A stretch of DNA of 6,974 nucleotides from JBJXFY01 sp046155815 (GTDB lineage Bacteria > Verrucomicrobiota > Verrucomicrobiia > Limisphaerales > CAIMTB01). Shown here in pieces: positions 1 to 6,610 of the stretch (its first letter is position 1; each line of letters opens with the position of its first letter). The notes beneath the pieces were generated by a model. The model saw nothing but the letters and a program-made list of their open reading frames with translations, was not told where the DNA came from and ran no database searches. Where the stretch lies: positions 1 through 6,974 of the forward strand of contig JBJXFY010000069.1 in NCBI GenBank assembly GCA_046155815.1. The letters are read 5' to 3'. The position numbers and the translations under genes were made by a program.

Positions 1-3000
1 GACCACGCGGGACCGGACGCCCAGCCCGGCACGGCGGACGCCGTGCCGGTGGACGTTTCGGCGCTCACGTTCACGGCGCTGTCCAACCGCATGGTCTTCA
101 CCCCCGCGCCGCCGCTGCGCAGCGGCCGCTACCGCGCCCGGCTCACGACCAACGCGCTCGACGTCGCCGGCAACCGCCTCGCGCCGCCGGCGCCGTGGAA
201 CTTCACCGTGCTTTCGCCCGCGGTCACCGCCGTGGACCCGCCGGACGGCCACGCCCGGCCGCTCGGCGGGCTTGCGGAGCTGCGCGTGCGGTTCACGGAC
301 GCGCTGAATCCGGCCACGCTCGCAGCCGGCCTCCAGCTTGCGCTCACCAACGGCACGCCCGTGCCCGGCGGCGTGACGGCCTTCGACGCGGACACGCTCA
401 CCGCGACGCTGGCCTTCACGGCGGCCCTGCCCGGCGGCGAGTACCGCCTGCGCGTGACCACCAACGTCACCGACATCTACGGCAACCCGCTCGCCGCGGA
501 GTTCACCTCGCGCTTCGGCGTGCATGGTCCGGTGACGTGGGCCGTGGACGCGGACGGCCGCTGGGACGTGGCCGGCAACTGGTCGCCCGCGCGGCCCGTC
601 CCCGGCGACGACGTCGTCCTCGATCGTCCTGCCACGAACGTCGTGGTCACGCACCAGACCGGGAACACGCTCGTCAGCTCGCTGGCCGGCACGGAGAGCC
701 TGCGCCTGACGGGCGGCAGCCTGACGCTCCAGTCCAATTCCCTCCTCAGCGGTCCGCTGCTGGTGCAGGGCGGCACGCTCTCAAACCGCGCCGAACTCCG
801 CCTCACCGGGCCGGTGACCTTCGGCCCGCGGGCCTTCCTGCGTGGGGGCGGCACCAGTGTCTTCGCCGGTCCGGTGACCCTCGCCGGCAGCACTTCGGTC
901 GGTGGCAACGACGTGGAGATCGGCGGACAAACCCTGCGGATCGAGGGCGGTCCGCTGACGTGGGCGGCGGGCGACGTGACCGGGTATTCGAGCGACGAGA
1001 CCCGGACGCACTGGATCATCAGCCCCGGCGCGACCTTCGAAGCCACGGCGGGAACGGCGGGGCGCGACTGGCAGCAGTACGGCGGTTCCCTTTTGAACCG
1101 CGGCCTGTTCCGCCAGACCGGCGGCACCAACCTGCTGCGCTGGTTCGGCCTCACGGTCACCAACGACGCCGTCTGGGAGATCAACGCCGGCCACGCCGAG
1201 CTGCAGGGCAGCCTGGTGCAGTCGGGCCGCCTCACGCTCGCGGCCGGCACGTCGCTGGCGCTCACCGGCAACGACGGCGTGCTCCAGCTCGCCGCCGGCG
1301 GCGTGATCGGGGGGCCGGGCACGTTCAGCGCCCGGCGGAAGACGACCGGGCTCGCCGGCCGGTTCGCGGTCACCGGCGGCGCGACCTTCGAGAGCCTGAC
1401 AGCGACGTTCACCGGCGAGCTGGCCCCCAGCGCGGGCGGGCTGCGCTTCGTGAACTGCGACGTCGTCTTCGACAACGGCCCGCTCACGCTGAGCTCCCCG
1501 CTCACCCTGCGCGAAGGCACGCTCGATTTCCGCCATCCGACGACGCTGGGCGATTTCCGCTGGGAGTTCGGCGACGTGCAGCCGACCGCCGACGTCACGG
1601 TCATGAACCGGCTCGTCCTCGGCGCGACGGACGTGGGGAACGGCGCGCGGCTGGTCGGTCCCGGCCGGCTGCGCGTGAACGACGGCTTCGTGCAGCGGCC
1701 GAGCTACTTCGACCTCGGGACCAACGTCGTGCTGGAGCACGCCGGCAGCACCGTCTGGCAGCCGCGGGTGGTCGCATCCATCACCACGCTGAACTTCGAT
1801 CCCGGCGCGGTCTTCCGGAACCTGGCCAACGGCCGCTTCGAGCTGGCCACCAACGGCACCGTCAGCGGCCGGGGCACGTTTGAGAACCTCGGCACGCTGG
1901 TGAAGGCGGCCAACGCGCTGACCAACGTCATCAACGTCGCGCTCGAAAGCCCCGGCCCGCTCGAGCTGGCCGGCGGGTGGCTGCGCCTCGGCGGTGGTGG
2001 CACGCTGGGCGGCCCGGTCGTCTTCGCGCCCGGCACGACGCTCGAAATCACCGGCGCCAGCCAGCGGCCGGGCTGGCTGCTCTCCGGTGCGTTCACCGGC
2101 GACGGCCGGCTGCGGCTGCTGGGCGGCTCGAACCACCTGTCAGGATCGCTTGCGGGGCCGGCCCTCCTCATCCAGGGCGCCACCGTCCGCCTGCCCGCGG
2201 ACATCGGCCTGACGAACGGCGAAATCCGCTCCGGCACGCTCCACCTCGACGGCCCGCTGCGCCTCGCTGGCACGAACACCATCCTCACCGGCAGCAACAC
2301 CCGTGTCCGCGGCCCCGGCCCCGTGCGCAACGACGGCCGCGTCACGGAATCCGTCGTGTGGTTCGACACGGACATCGAGAACGCCGGCGAATGGATCTAC
2401 GCCACCTCCACCCGGCCGCGCTACGCCGGCCTCTTCCGCAACCTGCCCGGCGCGACCTACACGGTCACCAACCTGACCGGCTCGCTCAGCGACACCCCGC
2501 CGCCCGGCGTCTTCGACAACGCCGGCCTCCTGCGCCAGGCCGGCCCCGGCAACGCGCGCGTGGAGTTTGCCGTGACCAACCGTGGCGTCATCGAGATCAC
2601 CGGCGTGCTGACGGTTTCCGGGGACTTCACGCAGACGGAAGAGGGCCTGACGCGGCTGGGCGGCGGCACGTTCAGTCCCGGCGGCGCGCTACAGCTGGGC
2701 GGCGAAATCCACGGCCCCGGCATTGTGAGCCGCGCCGGCAGCGGCTTCTACGTCATCACAAACAGCGCGCTCCTGCGGCCCGGCAGCCCGGCCGGCCACG
2801 GCGTGCTGACCTTCGACGCCTCGCGCACGCATCTCTCGCCGGACAGCCTCGTGACCGTGCGGATCGGCGGCCCCGCCGCCGGCACGCAGCACGACCAGCT
2901 TCGCGGCACCGACGTGCTGTGGCTCGACGGCCGGCTGCGGCTTGAGTTTGTTCCCGGCTTCACGCCCGCGCTCGGGCAGGAATTTCTCATCGTGTCCGCG

Positions 3001-3120
3001 CCCTCCCGGAACTGGACCTTCCGCAGCGACTTCGAGGTCGCCGGGCTGCCGGCCGGGCTGGCCGTGCGCCTGAACTACCTCGAGAACGGCGTCGAGGCCG
3101 AGGTCGTTGTCGGGCCCTGA
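1..3120 (+). CDS. Large surface/exported protein with bacterial Ig-like domains and beta-helix (autotransporter-like) repeats, 5' truncated
   Basis: The frame is open from base 1 to the TGA at 3118-3120 (1039 codons visible), so the true start lies upstream; the GTG at 43 is probably internal. Codons about 1-70 are the end of one Ig-like domain of the SbsA/Big_5 type (SGRYRARLTTNALDVAGN). Codons about 72-175 are a complete second one, with the same closing motif (GGEYRLRVTTNVTDIYGNPL). At about nt 541-620 a 'GRWDVAGNWSPARPVPGDDV' segment follows; this W..GNWS..P...DDV motif typically opens bacterial beta-helix/autotransporter-associated repeat regions. The rest is Gly/Leu/Thr/Asn-rich short beta strands (GGTL, LTGG, GPGT). 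The last ~80 residues (QHDQL, FTPALGQEFLIVS, GLPAGLAVRLNY) match the usual end of such repeat proteins. No PEP-CTERM, LPXTG or barrel domain is visible at the C-terminus, so anchoring is unknown. Its role may be adhesion or surface display; no catalytic motif was recognised. Confidence 0.85.
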   Translation, partial: DHAGPDAQPGTADAVPVDVSALTFTALSNRMVFTPAPPLRSGRYRARLTTNALDVAGNRLAPPAPWNFTVLSPAVTAVDPPDGHARPLGGLAELRVRFTDALNPATLAAGLQLALTNGTPVPGGVTAFDADTLTATLAFTAALPGGEYRLRVTTNVTDIYGNPLAAEFTSRFGVHGPVTWAVDADGRWDVAGNWSPARPVPGDDVVLDRPATNVVVTHQTGNTLVSSLAGTESLRLTGGSLTLQSNSLLSGPLLVQGGTLSNRAELRLTGPVTFGPRAFLRGGGTSVFAGPVTLAGSTSVGGNDVEIGGQTLRIEGGPLTWAAGDVTGYSSDETRTHWIISPGATFEATAGTAGRDWQQYGGSLLNRGLFRQTGGTNLLRWFGLTVTNDAVWEINAGHAELQGSLVQSGRLTLAAGTSLALTGNDGVLQLAAGGVIGGPGTFSARRKTTGLAGRFAVTGGATFESLTATFTGELAPSAGGLRFVNCDVVFDNGPLTLSSPLTLREGTLDFRHPTTLGDFRWEFGDVQPTADVTVMNRLVLGATDVGNGARLVGPGRLRVNDGFVQRPSYFDLGTNVVLEHAGSTVWQPRVVASITTLNFDPGAVFRNLANGRFELATNGTVSGRGTFENLGTLVKAANALTNVINVALESPGPLELAGGWLRLGGGGTLGGPVVFAPGTTLEITGASQRPGWLLSGAFTGDGRLRLLGGSNHLSGSLAGPALLIQGATVRLPADIGLTNGEIRSGTLHLDGPLRLAGTNTILTGSNTRVRGPGPVRNDGRVTESVVWFDTDIENAGEWIYATSTRPRYAGLFRNLPGATYTVTNLTGSLSDTPPPGVFDNAGLLRQAGPGNARVEFAVTNRGVIEITGVLTVSGDFTQTEEGLTRLGGGTFSPGGALQLGGEIHGPGIVSRAGSGFYVITNSALLRPGSPAGHGVLTFDASRTHLSPDSLVTVRIGGPAAGTQHDQLRGTDVLWLDGRLRLEFVPGFTPALGQEFLIVSAPSRNWTFRSDFEVAGLPAGLAVRLNYLENGVEAEVVVGP

Positions 3121-3187
3121 CGTTCCGGGGTCTGAAGCGTAAAGGGGGCGTGGGACCTGTTCCGTGCTGCCTGCCTCCTTCCTGTCC

Positions 3188-3253
3188 GGGCGCCTCCCGA
3201 TGGTGCGCCCTTGCCAACGGCGGGCAGGGTTGCGGAGCCTGCGGATTGTCCGC
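3188..3253 (+). other. Intergenic hairpins between the repeat protein and the dehydrogenase
   Basis: The 134-nt gap 3121-3254 holds two small inverted repeats. One has 6-bp arms gggcgc (3188-3193) and gcgccc (3205-3210) with an 11-nt loop. The other is gcgga-ttg-tccgc (3241-3253), which ends 1 nt before the ATG of the dehydrogenase. Neither is followed by a T-run, so neither looks like a classical terminator. No convincing -35/-10 pair was seen. GGAG at 3234-3237 is 17 nt from the ATG, too far for a normal Shine-Dalgarno site. Confidence 0.3.
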
Positions 3254-3254
3254 C

Positions 3255-4304
3255 ATGCCCAGCCTGCTCCACACCGGCCACGAGTTCACAACCGTCTTCG
3301 GCCGCGGCCTGCTGGCCGAGATCCCGGCCATTGCGCACCGGCCGTACCTCATCGTCACCATGCCCGACCTGTGGCCGAAGTTCAGCGACCGGCTCACCGG
3401 GCATGTCGCGGGGCCGCATCGGGTGACCACGATTGACGGCGACGAGCTGGCGCGGCAGGTCGCGGCGCTGCCGGCCTGCGGCTCGGTGGTGGGCCTCGGC
3501 GGCGGGCAGGCGCTGGACGTGGCCAAGTTCTTCGCGTGGTCGCGCCGGCTTCCACTCTTCCAGTGCCCCACGGCGATGACCGTGGACGCGCCGTTCGGCC
3601 ACCGCGCAGGGCTGCGCTTCGGCGGGCACGTGAAGTACCTCGGCTGGGCCGTTCCGGAGGCGGTGTACGTGGACTTCGACGTGATCCAGGACGCGCCGCC
3701 CGCGCTGAACCGCAGCGGCCTCTGCGAGGTCCTCTGCTTTCACACCGCGCACGCGGACTGGCGCCTCGCGCGCGACCGCGGCCGCTGCGAGGCGAAGTGG
3801 CCCTACGACCAGGCCCTCGTGGATGAGGCGCGCGCCGTTCTCGACGGCGTTCTGGCGCGGCTGGACGACCTCGCGGCCGTGAACGAGGCCGGCATCCGCG
3901 CGCTGATGACGGCGATGCGCTGGGGCGGCGCGGCCTTCCACAACGCGGGCTGGAACCCCCGGCCCATCGAGGGCGTCGAGCATTTCGTCTTCTACGCGCT
4001 GGAATACTTTACCGGGAAGAAGTTCATCCACGGCCAGCCGGTGTGCCTCGGGATCGTCGTCGGGTCGCGGCTGCACGGTGACCGGGCGGACGAGATGCTG
4101 GACATCATCCACCGCGCGGGCGTGGACATCCGGCCGGCGGCGATGGGCCTGACGTGGGCGGAGGTGGAGCACGCACTCGTGAACCTGGGCCGCTTCGTGC
4201 GCCAGGCGGGCCTGTGGTACGGCATCGCCCACGAAGCGGAAATCACGCCGCACTGGGTGGCGGCGCTGCGGGAACAGATCGAGGGAAAGTACGGGCAGGG
4301 GTGA
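3255..4304 (+). CDS. Metal-dependent NAD(P) dehydrogenase of the glycerol-1-phosphate dehydrogenase/AraM-like (iron-containing ADH) superfamily
   Basis: 349 residues from the ATG at 3255. An upstream GTG at 3150 would add 35 Cys/Pro-rich residues unlike the family, whereas MPSLLHTG leads straight into the fold. The dinucleotide loop is clear (GLGGGQALDVAK, residues 80-91), followed by PTAMTVDAP (105-113), equivalent to the 'PTxxSxDG' strand of the family. The metal site is the LCEVLCFHTAHADW segment (157-169), then VEH (His243) and IHG (His259). Glu158 occupies the place where an Asp ligand is usual. Length fits the family (about 340-400). Members oxidise or reduce polyols, glycerol phosphate or amino-cyclitols in the cytoplasm. 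Because AraM-like proteins differ in substrate, the reaction here is not assigned. It sits 205 nt before the OGA-like gene with a repeat between them, so co-transcription is possible but not shown. Confidence 0.85.
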   Translation: MPSLLHTGHEFTTVFGRGLLAEIPAIAHRPYLIVTMPDLWPKFSDRLTGHVAGPHRVTTIDGDELARQVAALPACGSVVGLGGGQALDVAKFFAWSRRLPLFQCPTAMTVDAPFGHRAGLRFGGHVKYLGWAVPEAVYVDFDVIQDAPPALNRSGLCEVLCFHTAHADWRLARDRGRCEAKWPYDQALVDEARAVLDGVLARLDDLAAVNEAGIRALMTAMRWGGAAFHNAGWNPRPIEGVEHFVFYALEYFTGKKFIHGQPVCLGIVVGSRLHGDRADEMLDIIHRAGVDIRPAAMGLTWAEVEHALVNLGRFVRQAGLWYGIAHEAEITPHWVAALREQIEGKYGQG

Positions 4305-4314
4305 CGGCGGCGGC

Positions 4315-4419
4315 GCGGCGTGTGGCGGCGACGCCCCGTTGCCGAGGGTGTCCGCGGCGCCCCGCCGCGGGCCGGTGCCGGCAAGAGGCCGGCAGCACGT
4401 TGCAGCCCACGCACGCCGC
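4315..4419 (+). repeat. Intergenic twin-hairpin repeat, copy 1
   Basis: The core (4322-4405) matches 6617-6688 in the same orientation: the first 49 nt agree at 45 positions by hand alignment, and the tail (ggtgccggca...gcacgtt) is also shared. Copy 1 has about 12 extra nt in the tail, where gccggca is duplicated. Each core has two consecutive hairpins with a CCC loop: here ggcgacg/cgttgcc (4327-4343, one G-T pair) and ccgcggcg/cgccgcgg (4352-4370, perfect 8 bp). Outer arms gcggcgtg (4315-4322) and cacgccgc (4412-4419) enclose it. It begins shortly after the dehydrogenase stop. It looks like a REP/MITE-type extragenic element. A transcript-end or RNA-protecting role is possible, but there is no T-tract. 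Confidence 0.7.
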
Positions 4420-4449
4420 TTGCCCCCGCCCCGCCCTGCTTCCTAGCCT
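4420..4449 (+). promoter_or_regulatory. Possible sigma70-type promoter for the OGA-like gene
   Basis: TTGCCC (4420-4425) and TAGCCT (4444-4449) are separated by 18 nt and lie about 60 nt before the GTG start of the GH84 gene. The pair starts exactly after the repeat copy 1 ends. The match to TTGACA/TATAAT is partial (4/6 and 3/6), so this is a suggestion only. It would separate the OGA-GNAT pair from the dehydrogenase as its own transcription unit. Confidence 0.3.
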
Positions 4450-4509
4450 AGTCGCATCCGAACGCCCGAACCCTCCCCGCCTCCCGCGCCGACCGGCTTC
4501 CTCGCCGGC

Positions 4510-5847
4510 GTGATCGAGGGCTTCTACGGCCCGCCCTGGTCGCTGGCCGAGCGCGAGGAACTCCTTGCTGCGCTGCCCGGCTGGGGGCTGGATACCTACC
4601 TCTACGGCCCGAAGGACGACCTGCATCACCGCGCCCGGTGGCGCGAACCGTACGCCGCGGCCGAGGCTGCAGGGCTGGCGTCGCTCATCGCGGGCTGCGC
4701 GGTGCGCGGCGTGCGGTTCTTCTACGCGCTGGGGCCGGGGCTGGACCTGCGCTTCGGCGACGACGCGGACCGCGAACGCCTCCGCGCTCGGCTCGCCCAA
4801 CTGCTCGACCTCGGCGGCCGGCATTTCGCGCTGCTCTTCGACGACATCCCGGACCGGATGCGCGACGCGGACCGTGAGCGCTTCGGCTCGTTCGCCGCCG
4901 CGCAGGCCGACGTGGCGAACGGGCTCCTCGCCTTCGTGCGCGGGCGCGCGCCGGACGCCCGGCTGCTCTTCTGCCCCACGCCGTACTGCGGCCGGATGAC
5001 GGCGGCCGGGTTGGGCGGCGCGGGCTACCTCGAGACGCTGGGCCGCGCGCTGCACCCGGACTTCGGCGTGTTCTGGACCGGGCCGGAGATCATCTCGCGC
5101 GAGATCACCGTCGCCCACGTCCGCGAGGTGGCCTCCCGGCTCCGTCGGAAGCCGGTGATCTGGGACAACCTGCACGCGGACGACTACGACGGCCGGCGCG
5201 TGTTCCTCGGCCCGTACGCCGGCCGCCCTCCGGAACTGCGCGCGGAGGTGGCCGGCATCCTGACGAATCCGAACACGGAACACGCGGTGAACCACGTCGC
5301 CCTGCGCACCCTCGGCGACTGGCTGCACGCCGGCGAAGCCTGGGAACCGCGCGCGGCGTACCTCCGCGCGCTCGGCGAATGGGCGCCGCGCTTCGCCACC
5401 GTCGCGGGCGAGGCAGGTGCGGAAGACCTCACGCTCTTCTGCGACTGCTTCTATCTGCCGCACGAGGACGGCCACGGCGCGCGGGCACTGACCGCCGCGT
5501 TCGACCGGCTGGTGGGTACCGACCCGGCGATGTGGACGGTGGCGGAGGTCGAAGCATTCCGCGGGCCGGCGACGCGGCTGCGGGATTTCTGCACCGGCCT
5601 GGCGGCGCTGCGCGACCGCGCGTTGTTCGCCGCGCTGTGGCGGCGCGTGTGGGAGCTGCGCGAGGAGCTGGACCTGCTGCTGGCCTGGGTGCGGCAGAAG
5701 CAGGCCGATCCGCGCGGACTGGCGCGGTCGGACTTCCACCTGCCGGGCACGTACCGCGGCGGGTTCGTGGCGCGGCTGCAAGGCCTGCTGGAGCCGCGGG
5801 CGGACGGATCCTTCGAGCCGGCGGCGGAGAAGGAGAACCGCAGATGA
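4510..5847 (+). CDS. GH84 beta-N-acetylglucosaminidase, O-GlcNAcase-like, with stalk domain
   Basis: 445 residues from the GTG at 4510. Hydrolyses terminal beta-GlcNAc by substrate-assisted catalysis (GH84 family knowledge). The catalytic domain spans about residues 1-275: EGFYGPPWS (3-11), YGPKDD (32-37, Lys35), the Asp-Asp catalytic pair in LLFDDIP (Asp111, Asp112), FCPTPYC (Tyr159), FWTGPEI (188-194), IWDNLHADDYDGRRVFLGPY (217-236; Asn220, Asp225) and ILTNPNTE (Asn253). From memory these line up with human OGA Lys98, Asp174/175, Tyr219, Asn280, Asp285 and Asn313. Residues about 300-430 are helical and match the human OGA stalk (EDLTLFCDCFYLPHEDG, the CTGLAALRDR region, YRGGFVARLQGLL). No signal peptide or membrane segment, so cytoplasmic. 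The first strand motif FLAG is encoded just upstream of the GTG, so the start is doubtful. The tail (EKENRR) appears repeat-derived. No Shine-Dalgarno is seen. Confidence 0.93.
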   Translation: MIEGFYGPPWSLAEREELLAALPGWGLDTYLYGPKDDLHHRARWREPYAAAEAAGLASLIAGCAVRGVRFFYALGPGLDLRFGDDADRERLRARLAQLLDLGGRHFALLFDDIPDRMRDADRERFGSFAAAQADVANGLLAFVRGRAPDARLLFCPTPYCGRMTAAGLGGAGYLETLGRALHPDFGVFWTGPEIISREITVAHVREVASRLRRKPVIWDNLHADDYDGRRVFLGPYAGRPPELRAEVAGILTNPNTEHAVNHVALRTLGDWLHAGEAWEPRAAYLRALGEWAPRFATVAGEAGAEDLTLFCDCFYLPHEDGHGARALTAAFDRLVGTDPAMWTVAEVEAFRGPATRLRDFCTGLAALRDRALFAALWRRVWELREELDLLLAWVRQKQADPRGLARSDFHLPGTYRGGFVARLQGLLEPRADGSFEPAAEKENRR

Positions 5848-5868
5848 ACGCGGACGAGCGCGGAGGGG
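5839..5868 (+). repeat. Degenerate 10-nt tandem repeat across the end of the OGA-like gene
   Basis: Three 10-nt units can be read: cgcagatgaa (5839-5848), cgcggacgag (5849-5858) and cgcggagggg (5859-5868, decayed). The consensus is close to CGCRGAYGAR. The TGA stop of the GH84 gene lies inside the first unit. Similar 'CGCAGATGAACGC' strings are, as recalled, common intergenic filler in several GC-rich bacterial genomes; a genome-wide count would confirm this. It supplies the last residues (ENRR) and the stop of the enzyme. Confidence 0.5.
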
Positions 5869-5880
5869 GCGTGACACGCT

Positions 5881-5967
5881 GCTCGGGGAGCACGCCCGCT
5901 CCGGACGCAACGGCGGCCGGCCGCGGGGCGCGTCCGTCCACGCCCGGGGCGGGCATGGTCCCCGAGC
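5881..5967 (+). repeat. Long imperfect inverted repeat in the OGA-GNAT junction
   Basis: Arms 5881-5907 and 5941-5967 pair at 23 of 27 positions as Watson-Crick pairs, with one G-T pair (5900/5948) and three mismatches (5890, 5893, 5905). The outermost 9 bp (gctcgggga/tccccgagc) are perfect. An alternative inner stem is cggacgc (5902-5908) with gcgtccg (5930-5936), enclosing the 12-nt palindrome gcggccggccgc (5913-5924). It fills most of the 132-nt gap between the two genes and ends 3 nt before the GGAGG of the GNAT gene. It may be a REP/MITE-like insertion, a processing or attenuation site, or a translation-modulating structure. Confidence 0.7.
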
Positions 5968-5970
5968 CAC

Positions 5971-5975
5971 GGAGG
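5971..5975 (+). promoter_or_regulatory. Shine-Dalgarno site of the GNAT gene
   Basis: GGAGG with a 4-nt spacer to the ATG at 5980. It is the only strong Shine-Dalgarno match before a gene in this window; the starts at 3255, 4510 and 6763 have none at normal spacing. It fixes the GNAT start and lies directly after the 3' arm of the long inverted repeat, so folding of that arm could affect its access. Confidence 0.65.
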
Positions 5976-5979
5976 CGGC

Positions 5980-6606
5980 ATGAGTGACTTCACCCTGCGC
6001 GACGCGCGGCCGGGGGATGAACCGGGCGCGTACCACGTCTGCTTGAAGACCGGCGACTTAGGGAAGGACGGCGAGCCGTTCCACCGCGACGACCCGGACG
6101 CGCTGGGGCGCATCTTCGTGGGGCCGTATCTGGCCTTCGAGCCGGAGCTGGCGCTGATCCTCGAGGACGCCGGCGGGGTGTGCGGCTACGCGCTGGGGGC
6201 CTTGGACTCACGTGCGTTCTACGACCGCTACGAGCGCGAGTGGCGGCCGAAGCTGGTCGCGCAGTTTCCCATGCCGGCGGGCGATCCGGCGGGGTGGACG
6301 CGCACGCAAAAGGTCCAATCGTGGTACCACCAACCGGACTATTTCACGCCCGAGCCGTATGCGGCGTACCCGTCGCACCTGCACATTGACCTGCTCCCTC
6401 GGGCGCAGGGGCGGGGCTGGGGCCGGCGGATGCTGGAGGAGGTGATGCGCCGGCTGCGGGCGCGCGGCTCGCCGGGCGCGCATCTCGGCGTGAGCCTTCT
6501 GAACTTGCCGGCGTTCGGCTTCTACGGGCGGCTCGGCTTCCGCGAGATCGTCCGCGTGGGCGAGGGGGCGGACGGGTGCAGGTACATGGGGAAGGTGCTT
6601 CGGTAA
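5980..6606 (+). CDS. GNAT-family N-acetyltransferase related to the OGA C-terminal HAT-like domain
   Basis: 208 residues, ATG at 5980 with GGAGG upstream and TAA at 6604-6606. It has the GNAT order: TLRDARPGDEPGAYHVCL (5-22, strand 1/helix 1), EDAGGVCGYALGALD (62-76, strands 2-3), an inserted helical segment with FYDRYEREWRP and SWYHQPDYFTPEPY (80-128), HLHIDLLP (133-140, strand 4), RAQGRGWG (141-148, the Q-x-x-G-x-G acetyl-CoA loop) and a VSLLNLPAFGFYGRLGF end (171-187). From memory, human OGA's C-terminal domain has nearly the same EDE.GVCGYALGTVD, FPSL.KMDI and FYSKLG segments, but lacks the acetyl-CoA loop. Bacterial GNATs from Oceanicola and Streptomyces sviceus have been described as homologues of that domain. 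The substrate is unknown. It follows the GH84 gene in the same frame after 132 nt, suggesting an operon and a joint role. Confidence 0.9.
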   Translation: MSDFTLRDARPGDEPGAYHVCLKTGDLGKDGEPFHRDDPDALGRIFVGPYLAFEPELALILEDAGGVCGYALGALDSRAFYDRYEREWRPKLVAQFPMPAGDPAGWTRTQKVQSWYHQPDYFTPEPYAAYPSHLHIDLLPRAQGRGWGRRMLEEVMRRLRARGSPGAHLGVSLLNLPAFGFYGRLGFREIVRVGEGADGCRYMGKVLR

Positions 6607-6610
6607 GGGC

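Noticed and set aside
195..1883. 562-codon + strand frame overlapping the repeat protein
   Set aside because: Almost entirely Arg/Ala/Pro/His/Gly, a frame-shifted reading of the Ig-like/beta-repeat gene.
3150..3254. Upstream GTG start for the dehydrogenase
   Set aside because: Adds 35 Cys/Pro-rich residues unlike the family; the ATG at 3255 gives the expected N-terminus.
3075..4253. 392-codon - strand frame opposite the dehydrogenase
   Set aside because: Same shadow effect; composition is His/Arg/Ala-rich and the + strand has clear cofactor and metal motifs.
4352..4370. Intrinsic transcription terminator after the dehydrogenase
   Set aside because: The hairpin is strong but is followed by GC-rich sequence without a T-run, and the same structure recurs elsewhere as a repeat.
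5845..5874. TGA recoding (selenocysteine or other) joining the two OGA-type genes
   Set aside because: TGA is the normal stop for other genes here, two stops would need recoding, and the GNAT has its own strong Shine-Dalgarno site and ATG.
4243..6036. 597-codon open frame on the - strand opposite the OGA-like gene
   Set aside because: Arg/Pro/Ala/Gln-rich with no domain pattern; it mirrors a well-supported + strand gene in GC-rich DNA where stops are rare.
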